From Euwallacea fornicatus (taxonomy: Eukaryota; Arthropoda; Insecta; Coleoptera; Curculionidae): a stretch of 64,000 nt of DNA. Shown here in pieces: positions 56,279 to 64,000 of this stretch. Below the pieces are notes generated by a model. The model saw only the letters and a list, made by a program, of their open reading frames with translations, made no database searches and was not told the DNA's origin. The position numbers were made by a program, and so were the translations under genes. Each line of letters begins with the position of its first letter. Position 1 is the first letter of the stretch. The DNA lies in assembly GCF_040115645.1 (NCBI RefSeq), contig NC_089541.1, positions 372,001 through 436,000 on the forward strand, read 5' to 3'.

Positions 56279-58852
56279 CATAACCGTTGTTTTTTAGTGC
56301 CGCAGGCTCCTATCAACTGCTGCGACGGTCTGATGAGACTGGCCGAAATGTACCCATTTCGCTCCTTGTTAAATGAAAAAAACGTGTCGGTTGAAAGTGC
56401 CGAAAAATGGCGAGACCTGAAACGGCACGGGGGAGGAAAAAAATGATGCGGTGTCGGAGGTGGACGGGTGCGACGGGCACCGGTGCCCGTCGCGGCGTCG
56501 GGATGTCCGACGTAGTCGTTATCGACGGAAATTTTCGACTCCGGTTTACCGGCGCTCCGACGAGATTTACCTGTCCGAACACGTTCGAAACACAGTTCCC
56601 GACGTTAATTCCTCAACGTGCAACTCCCCTTATTTCATCTTCGAGCGTTAATTTCGACTTGACCTCAGCAACAGCAACAGCAACAGCGGCACAATTGCCG
56701 ATCGCCCTGTCAGTTACCGGCGGCTTGTCTGAGGCGGCGACGGCGGCGGCGGCAGCGACGGCGGAAACTTTTTCTCCGCAATTAGCGCTGATTTGTCATA
56801 CTTTTAAACTGCCCAAGTTTGCAGTTTTGAAAAGCTCGAGTTATGTTTTATTGTAGCTCTGCCCGAAACTTGGTTAATTTACTGGCTTCCTTGTTAACTG
56901 TCGTAAATTCTCCGGATATCACGTCTACTTTCGCTAACTATCGCCATTTCAACGTCGAACTTGCACGAAACGGGGGCCCCCGGACGTGTCCCTTTGTATG
57001 CACTTTTCATATCATTCTCCGAGCCCGGGGCCGACGTGCGACGTTCCCAATTGAACATGTTGCGTTTTCTCAATTAACTCCGGACGAGCTGCGTTCGCGT
57101 CTCCCCCAAAAATTGATGTTTGCCAAATCGCCGAGTTGCTTACACATGTCGCCCCCGTCGTTTTTCTCTCGGAAAAGTTTATTTTATGTACCGAGGAAAA
57201 TTGCCTCATATGTTTGGGTTTTATTAGACGCTTGTTATGCATTTTGTTTGCTCGCGCCAGTGTTATTCTCCATCCCTCCTTATTCGGTTACGATTCCTCC
57301 TCGATATAAAATTGGAGAGTCCCATAAATTGGAGGCGAGGCACGTCGGCGAACGTTTAAAATTACAAAGGTGTTCCCCAAATTGGGGAATTCACTGAGCA
57401 GAAACGTCCAAATAAATCTCAATAAACAGAGTAAAGGGTCATCTTGGAGCGTCTTAAGGAGAGTATTAGCACTCCCCCAGGGCCCCTAATCCTCTCTATC
57501 ATTACTGCGCCGTCCTGCGACACTCTTCCTCCAGTGGCACCGTTTAAATCTTGCACGAAACTCGTATTTTTGGGGCTTTTTCGGGTTGCACAACGCCCCT
57601 CCAGAAGTATCAGCTAAACTCGCTCGTCGCAGTCGACAAGAAGGATGAATACTAAAATTTAATTAACGTCTACACGCCACTACATCTACTTTGGGTCGTC
57701 AAAGAAGCTTTTGCAGGGCACAAGAGGGAGAGAGAGAGAGAGAGAGACAGAGAGAAGGGAAGCTCCTCCACCGAGTTAATTAAATTAGCTGCGCTTCTAT
57801 TAAATCTGTCTGATGCCTACCTTCATCAAGATTTTATAAATATGTAATTATCAACAACTACACTGGATGAGGCGAAAACTTTCTCGCCACCATGAATATT
57901 CAGGTATATCTTCACGTAGGTTTAGAGCAGCTAATTCGTAGAGAATTCCTGCGACGACGCCAAAGTAAATATAATATTCTGTAAAGGGATGATCCGGCAA
58001 ATGAGGGCGGAAAAATGAAGTGCGCAAATCTACTTATCGAAATTTTCGATACTCCCCCATGCAGTGTGTCTAAAACATTGTTATACGAAGACCGAACGGG
58101 TGCGAAGGATTGTCTTCCTCACCTTCGGCATGTGAATTTCTACTTTTTTACGAGTTTCGGGCAACTTTCCACGGCCGTTTCGTCGACGCGCCCCCTAGCG
58201 ACCGAATTCCGAAGCGGACGAGCGCAGATCCCACGGGCCCTTCTTATTTAAGACGCGCGCACCGCCTGCCGGGAAATCCAGCTGAGCAGCCTCTGAGCGC
58301 GCTCTCTTCTTCCGCAATTCGGCCTGCAGGTCTGGTCCCCACGCGGCGCCTTAAACTTCAAAGGCCCGAACGGGGCACCGATTGATAATTCGTTGCGCCG
58401 ATTTCCACCTTTTCCGGGACGTCAAACTATTTCATGGAGACGTTTTGTCGAGAAAATTTCGACTCGAAGTGGTTCTCCCGGCGGCCGCCCGCACGGATTT
58501 TTCTGATATAAAGCCCCGCCGAGGCCCCCGGCGAACTAATAGATTGGAAAAGATTGTTACGTAAATTTTGATACACAATGACTCTTTTGTTGAGAAACAA
58601 GTCACCTGTCCTTTAAGTCCATTGTCCCCTCGAGAGGGAATATTGAGAAGACAAAGGACGAGATAAAGAACGAGAATTGTGGCTTGACGACATCCCCCCT
58701 GGTCTGGATTTGAGCGCCGTCTCGGGCAGAGGAGTGCGAGGGAGAAGCCCTACAAACTGGGATACGTATTGAAGTTGTTTGGGTGGAAAAATGCGAAAAT
58801 GGGACGATTCGACCCGTCTGAAGAGCGACGGGACCAACGTCGGTTGGGAAAG
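56279..58852. other. No supported gene; weak promoter-like patch
   Basis: The stretch 56407-57397 is open over long distances on the plus strand, but the peptides are low-complexity (Ala/Thr from GCG and ACA repeats near 56660-56770) and lack domains or splice sites. A GA microsatellite lies at 57725-57757. TATTTAAG at 58244 lies upstream of a GC-rich stretch and could be a TATA element; nothing downstream supports a gene. Confidence 0.35.
57725..57757 (+). repeat. (GA)n microsatellite
   Basis: About 33 bases of GA repeats with one CA interruption. Confidence 0.9.
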
Positions 58853-59148
58853 TACGGGGCGTTCCGTGAAGAGTGCGCCAAAACAATCTTATGGTAGAAA
58901 TCCTCTTTTGGGGATTTAAAATCTCGTGGAATGCCCTTTTTGGCGCCCTTAAAAGAAAAAGACACAAAACTTGGACAAGACATCTTCAAAGCTGCTCGAT
59001 TCGCTTAAAGAAATGCAAATATCGAAATTTCCTTTAACCCCCCGTATATTCGAAACGAATCAAGTTTTCACAAGACTTGTCGGGTTCGCTCTTATTGTTT
59101 TGACGTCTAGCACTCCATTTTGGCGCCTCCTTCGCGCAACGCCCCGTA
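58853..59148. mobile_element. MITE, 296 bp, TACGGGGCGTT termini
   Basis: Left end TACGGGGCGTTCCGTGAAGA and, in reverse complement, right end TACGGGGCGTTGCGCGAAGG. Both continue to GGCGCCAAAA or TGCGCCAAAA, giving a 31-bp TIR with few mismatches. TA occurs at both edges. No coding capacity. Confidence 0.85.
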
Positions 59149-59890
59149 TAGCCTGAACTAAGCTGAACTACCATAACGCACTTGCAGCTGAAGCCTCTCG
59201 CCCCGTGCCAGGCACGGTGCAATGTACCGCCGCTTCCGGAGGAAAAATCTCGAGTGATCGTCCAGGACGCAACGACACCCTCGCAATGGAGCGAGCTCAG
59301 GTGACTCAATCGAACGGTTCCGTGACACTTTCCGCCCGTGGAAAGGACTCGAGGGCGAACGAAGGCGGCGCCCGTCTCTCGCCGAGTTTTGGCGCAGTTC
59401 GAAGATTTCCTCAAAGCAGACGTCTAACGCAGGGCCGGTGGTGGTCAAGGATGTCTCGAGGTCGGGACTTCCCGGAACTGACCTTTTAAAAAAAATCGCA
59501 CTTTCGGCAACGGACAAAGACGAAAAATCCTCGGGAGCGGAGAGAATAAATTTGAAAGTAACTGCAGTCGACACGACGCCACAAATTGTAAAATTCAACG
59601 TTCTGGCGTGGTTTATTGGACTCATATCCACGGGACGTCCGCACAGACGCCACCTAAACTTTATCGTTCTTTGACGGTTCGTAAATGACCGCCAGGGCAG
59701 GTGGGCCCCCGTTAAATTATCGGCCAATTTTCGCGTTCAAATACCCACCAGGAATTATTATTTGTTTTAGTTCAAGAGAGAAAAATGTCGTTTTCCTCGA
59801 TAGTTCAGTAGCAATATTTCCTGATTGAGCGTGGGCTTGTCACCCTGTCCCGGGCAATATCGAAGCGCAATACAACACTAGTTCGAGTGC
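59149..59890. other. No recognisable gene
   Basis: The minus strand is open at 59158-59727 over 189 codons, but without motifs, unusual codon use or splice context. Calling it a gene is not supported. Confidence 0.35.
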
Positions 59891-60220
59891 CAAATATGTC
59901 CCGGAGGAATTCTTTTGTGTTGGGCCCCTTTGAAGGGCCGACGTTCACTGGAATACACTTTTTGCACGTCAACCTGAAAGATGAAAGCACTCGGCGAGTG
60001 TTGCTCGGAATTATTTCACTTGAGAACGCATTTTATGGGATATAATACAGAGTCAGGGACATAATTCCCTTTTGAACCCGAACATTGTCGACGTGCTTGC
60101 TCAAAGTGCGAAAAAGTACCACTTTTCGAGCTTTTATCTTTTTCTCATCCAATAAAATTCGTCCGATAACTGGGACGACGGAATGCCGAAACGTAAATCG
60201 CGCCCCGCTCCGGCTGCTGC
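59890..60220 (+). repeat. Direct repeat, copy left of the 19-bp minisatellite
   Basis: It shares blocks with 60690-60860 in the same order: TTTGAAGG.CCGA, GAACCCGAACA.TGTC, ACCACTTTTC, TTCGTCCGA.AACTGGG and GGAA(C)GTAA. Confidence 0.6.
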
Positions 60221-60423
60221 CCCCATTGTCTCCTTTGTCCTTCGGTTTCATTAGCTATTCCGGTAACCGAGCTCCGAAAACAGGGAATAAATCGACGTTT
60301 CCGTCATTTTTGCATGTGCGACAATAATCCATAACTCACCATTGGAAGTCGCAAATCGCTTCACATGGTTTTACATAAAACGCTAGGGGTCGTGCCGCTC
60401 TTCGGCGTTAGTTTCACAAATTC

Positions 60424-60670
60424 GGCGCTAAACGGTTAACGTGGCGCTCAATGGTTAACATGGCGCTCAATGGTTAACATGGCGCTCAACGGTTAACATG
60501 GCGCTCGACGCTTAACATGGCGCTCGACGCTTAACATGGCGCTCGACGCTTAACATGGCGCTCGACGCTTAACATGGCGCTCGACGCTTAACATGGCGCT
60601 CGACGCTTAACATGGCGCTCGACGCTTAACATGGCGCTCAACGGTTAACATGGCGCTCAACGGTTAACGT
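60424..60670 (+). repeat. Minisatellite, 13 x 19 bp
   Basis: Thirteen units of GGCGCTCGACGCTTAACAT or a close variant, without gaps. The seven central units are identical. Edge units carry CAACGG, CAATGG or AAACGG, and the outermost two end in CGT. Homogeneous centre and variant edges are typical of growth by unequal exchange. Confidence 0.95.
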
Positions 60671-60689
60671 GGCAACATTATTCCTTGAT

Positions 60690-60880
60690 CGTGTTGCTGG
60701 GTCTACGTGTCGCTCTTTTGAAGGTCCGAAATAGTTCGAACCCGAACACTGTCCGTTAGTGGTGGTGGAGAATGCCAGGGCGGAACCACTTTTCAAACTT
60801 CGATCACTAGAGGGTTCGTCCGACAACTGGGTTAGCAGGGTGCTGGAACGTAACTCGGCATGCGTCGACCCGTTTCGGCC
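60690..60880 (+). repeat. Direct repeat, copy right of the 19-bp minisatellite
   Basis: Second copy of the segment at 59890-60220, including GAACCCGAACACTGTCCGTT and CGTCCGACAACTGGGTTAGC. Confidence 0.6.
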
Positions 60881-61679
60881 CTTTTAACAGTGTCAATTTC
60901 AGACATCTGACGTAATCACGTAACGGCGCAATTATCATACGTCGATGTCACGTACAGGGTCCATCACCTGAAACTTCTCAGAACTATTGTTTGGGATGTA
61001 ACGTGGAGTGATGTATCTGTTTAAAGGCCTTCTAAAACCCCTTAAAAATGGCCCGAGGAATATTCGCACTTGGTGACGTTAGAGAGATAAAACGATTTTT
61101 GCAAGTATTTTTTGACTCGCCCTGTATAATGAACATTCCTTCATGGTTTGAGGCCAACTTCGGTCTTCTTCAATTTATCTCATTATCGTGTATGCGTCGT
61201 TTCCACTCATTTCCAATGGAAAAATCGGCGTCGCTGCTTCCTGCTGGCTATTTTCGCAATTCTATAAATTGCGATAACTTTTCAATAATTAATTAATCTA
61301 ACAAAAGTAACAATAACGATAAACCCACATAAACATAATAACAAATAACAACCGCAATGGCATTAACTTTAATCCGATTACCGAAATTGAAAATATGAAC
61401 AGTAACCGGACAGCGCCCATAAAGGGTCCGTTACTTTACGTCTCCATGGTAACGGTTCTTTGCTTTAACGTTTGATATCTTCGATGGTTCATTAATGGCA
61501 TATTTAATGGAACGTTTACTTCTTCATTTCTCGCTATCGTTCAGTTTAGTAATTTCGAGAAAGCCGATACGGCAATGATTTATGGAGAACGTCGAAAAGT
61601 CTCGATTAGCCTGTATAGTGCGAAAAAGTTCCTGATCGGTGTCGTCCGGACCATAAAACTTTTAAAACGTTAATAACGA
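60881..61679. other. No gene seen
   Basis: TACAGGGTCCATCACC at 60953 and CCCTGTA to 61126 could bound a 174-bp MITE, but only seven terminal bases match. The remainder is AT-rich unique sequence. Confidence 0.3.
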
Positions 61680-62255
61680 ATGTCCATCTATGGTGCTTTC
61701 AACAAGCCAAAAAGGAACAGAAGTCGGTCCATCACAGGGGATAATCGGAATATCGTTGGTGCCGTTGCGGCCATGGAGGAAAATCCGAATGTCTCGGCTG
61801 CGTCACTTAGTGGAGACACAACTTCAATACCTTCGAATGCCGCGATCTACTTAAACTTCCTACAAGATCTTCTGCCGAATTACTTGGAAGAAATTCTACT
61901 GGAAGAAATGCGGAACACTTGGTTTCGCCGAGATGGCGCTCCGCCCCACAAAGCGAATCCAGTGCAAAATCGTTTGACTGAGAGATTTGGAGGCCAGCGG
62001 CTCGGCAATTCCGGATCCATCGAACGGCCAGCGCGATCTCCAGACCTCAATCCACCGGATTATCCTTTGTGGGGTTTTCCTCGCAATTACGTGCACCGAC
62101 CCCGCGATATCGACAAACTGGTGGATTGGAGGACGCCAGGGATGCCATGTCCAGGAGTGTCCCATTGCAGCCTGTTAGTGGCGAATCGGGCAGAAGGTCC
62201 GATTGTTGTAGTTCCCGTCACGGTCAGAACTTTGAGGGCTATTTTAAGTATGTAA
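61680..62255 (+). pseudogene. D41D transposase, internally deleted but open
   Basis: One uninterrupted frame of 191 codons. Residues 12-45 (NRSRSITGDNRNIVGAVAAM onwards) look like the end of the DNA-binding region. They join directly to ILLEEMRNTWFRRDGAPPHK (second Asp), SIERPARSPDLNPPDYPLWG (third Asp) and NYVHRPRDIDKLVDW. The two Asp are 41 residues apart. The stretch that should carry the first catalytic Asp is missing, so the product cannot be catalytic but could in principle still bind or multimerise. Confidence 0.75.
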
Positions 62256-62542
62256 CGTAGAAAGTGTTAACCACGGGGACTTCGGACTTTCAAGTTGTTT
62301 GTAGATTGTCAGTTCAACGCACATAGGAGTTTTCCATTACGTTTACTAATTTTTGTTGTCATTTTTACTTTTAATGGATTAATTAATCATCGAAAATTTG
62401 AATAAAATTCATGGAATTGCGGCGACAGTTGAGAGACGAAGGCAGCGGCGATTTTTTCGTTAAAAATCAATGGAAACAAGGCAAACTTGGAAACGACGTA
62501 GATTGAAGAAGACGAGAGTCGGCATCGCACCATGCGGCAATA
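62256..62542. other. Spacer without features
   Basis: No repeat or gene recognised between the D41D relic and the next element. Confidence 0.4.
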
Positions 62543-63198
62543 TACAGGGTGTCTCTAAAAGGTCTGTACAAAATTCTACCACAGATGTCTGAGGTCAAAA
62601 CATGACGATTTAACCCAATTTATCTTAGTCCAAAAGTGGCCGGTTTTCGAAATACAGGGCGTCAAAGTGAAAACAAAAAAAAGCAAAAAAATTAATTTCT
62701 TGGTTGGTAATGCTGCTATCTACACAAAATATCGGCGGTTTTTGGGGATAAGAAATCAGAATCCGTTTACATTTTCGATGCACAATGTAGAGGGCGTTGT
62801 CAGCGCTCGACGAGCCCTCTTTAAAAGGGCATAACTTTTTCATCGCCCGGTATAAAATTTATTTATGACTAAACTTGTGTTTTCCTACATTTTTTAAGGA
62901 AAAAAGGTCTCTTGTCAAAAATCTCTACGAGGCTTCCTTCTTGAGATATTTGAAGCTTAATCCGACGCGAGAAATTAAAATGGACTTTGTTCATCGATTC
63001 TTCGTCGTTCTTTAAAATGTTTACTGCATTTTGAATTCGTCCCCATAGCTCCTCTTCACTATTTGTGGCCGTGAAGTATACCACGGACTTTAGAGTCCCC
63101 CATAAAAAATAATCCATCGGAGTTAAATCCGGTGAGCGCGGTGGCCATGGTACCGGAGCATCATTTCCTCTACCTATCCTATATTTCCACACCCTGTA
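62543..63198 (-). mobile_element. ITm element remnant, 656 bp
   Basis: Left end TACAGGGTGTCTCTAAAAGG and right end in reverse complement TACAGGGTGTGGAAATATAG, each next to TA. Inside, on the minus strand, is the C-terminal part of a DDE transposase. The first 120 bases also occur as a fragment at 2786-2905. Confidence 0.65.
62869..63180 (-). pseudogene. DDE transposase, C-terminal fragment
   Basis: The minus-strand frame reads PVPWPPRSPDLTPMDYFLWG with the third catalytic Asp, then TLKSVVYFTATNSEEELWGR and IQNAVNILK, typical of the C-terminal tail of insect DUF4817/DDE transposases. Everything before WPPRSPDL is missing. The frame is uninterrupted over about 100 codons. Confidence 0.8.
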
Positions 63199-64000
63199 TA
63201 TTATACGGGGCAACTCGAAAAAATAGTCGCGAAAATTCGCTCTATTCGCGAAACGTCAAGGGCGAATTTTTCCTGGGACAGCCGCCGTGCAAATTCGAAA
63301 AATTTCAAAAAGACCTTCAGTTTGATGTGTCGCTCGGCGTTTCATCTGGAAGAACGAAGAAGACCCCGGCCCGCGGGAGTTTCGGGCGGCGGACCCTGCA
63401 CGCCAACTGAGGGGGGTCCGCCGCCTCAAACTTGACGTCACTCATTTTCCAACAACAGAAGCAACAACCAGCGAAATCGGCCTTCTCCAGTGTCTCGAGT
63501 GGCATAGAATTAAAAATTTCAAAGAGATATCGACCGAGCACAGGTACTCGACCGATCAGCCCACTTATTCTAAAGAGATTTTAAACGCGAATGAGGAAAT
63601 AGATTGAAAATATTGAACGATTTCTTAGGACAACAAGTGGTTCGAGATGTCGTTCGGCGTCGCGTGTTCAAGTGGCATGTTTGACGGGCGTCGCGAGGCG
63701 TCTCTAATGAGCCGATTGCATTTAAAGCGTCCGATAATGGCGTTGCGTGATTCGAGTCCCACCTTGACAGTCAACTGCTCCGATTTTTGGTCAATTATGA
63801 ACCAGTCGGGGACCTGTTGATTTCCTGGTTTTGCGCTGCAAAAAGTGGCTTAATACAATTAAGCTTCTGCTCGTTGAAGTGTCAACGCTTCTTTAATGGA
63901 ACCTCCGGAGGCACGCAGGCTTGGTTCGTGTAATTTATTCACTTCTGGGTTGGTCTCTCCATAGAGACGTGTTCGTAGTGCGAGGGCTGATGCAAACCAA
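63199..64000. other. No gene; GC hairpin
   Basis: A perfect 12-bp hairpin lies at 63385-63425. The remainder is unique sequence to the end of the window. Confidence 0.4.
63385..63425. other. Perfect 12-bp GC hairpin, 17-base loop
   Basis: GGCGGCGGACCC pairs exactly with GGGTCCGCCGCC. Confidence 0.8.

Noticed and set aside
56407..57397. Two overlapping open frames of 149 and 184 codons
   Set aside because: The first is largely a product of GCG/ACA repeats. Neither has a recognisable domain, splice context or coding-like bias.
59158..59727. Open frame of 189 codons on the minus strand
   Set aside because: No motif, and the plus strand is open over part of the same stretch; probably composition.
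60424..60670. CRISPR-like array
   Set aside because: The 19-bp units abut without spacers and the genome is eukaryotic; it is a minisatellite.
60953..61126. 174-bp MITE
   Set aside because: Only seven terminal bases (TACAGGG) match; too short to separate from chance.

Overview
The window is arthropod nuclear DNA, most likely from an insect. It has a spliced gene with ordinary GT-AG introns, many microsatellites and homopolymer runs, and a dense load of decayed Tc1/mariner (IS630-Tc1-mariner, ITm) DNA transposons. I see no bacterial operons, rRNA, tRNA or CRISPR arrays. The insect order cannot be read from this sequence.

Host content is sparse. One partial protein-coding gene is well supported on the minus strand: an ATG exon at 20230-20286, then exons at 19723-19856 and 18864-18997. 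All three have good splice sites and compatible phases, and together encode 108 codons of a protein I do not recognise. A possible last exon lies at 16827-16887, but its phase does not fit directly.

The rest is a graveyard of transposons. 0.7-3.35 kb: a Tc1-like element with ~290-bp inverted repeats, then a second Tc1 fragment carrying a foreign repeat. 5.2-8.0 kb: three elements end to end, namely a 589-bp MITE, a Tc1 element with intact TIRs and TA flanks, and a 973-bp foldback element. 8.68-8.97 kb: a nearly perfect palindrome. 10.2-12.7 kb: two transposase relics. 15.2-16.2 kb: a 30-bp tandem repeat and a foldback element. 23.4-25.1 kb: a 50-bp tandem repeat and a transposase relic cut by a GA microsatellite. 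27.1-28.4 kb: a complete-length mariner with one premature stop. 28.45-29.04 kb: a foldback. 35.4-36.3 kb: an internally deleted mariner. 37.9-41.1 kb: a full-length DUF4817/DDE element and a D41D element with long inverted repeats. 43-47.5 kb: transposase fragments, a diverged 1-kb tandem duplication and a G-rich minisatellite. 48.05-48.43 kb: a palindrome. 51.0-54.7 kb: a 2.07-kb long-TIR element, a Mos1-like mariner and a Tc1 fragment in direct succession. 58.85-63.2 kb: a 296-bp MITE, a 13 x 19-bp minisatellite and two transposase relics.

The recurring theme is a terminal sequence close to TACAGGGTGT next to TA. It is shared by elements that differ in coding content (D41D, DUF4817-type, non-coding foldbacks, short MITEs). 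Several of these have unusually long inverted arms (180-460 bp), so this DNA could form many long hairpins or dsRNAs. All transposases seen are broken by stops, frameshifts or deletions, so any mobility would have to be supplied from elsewhere.
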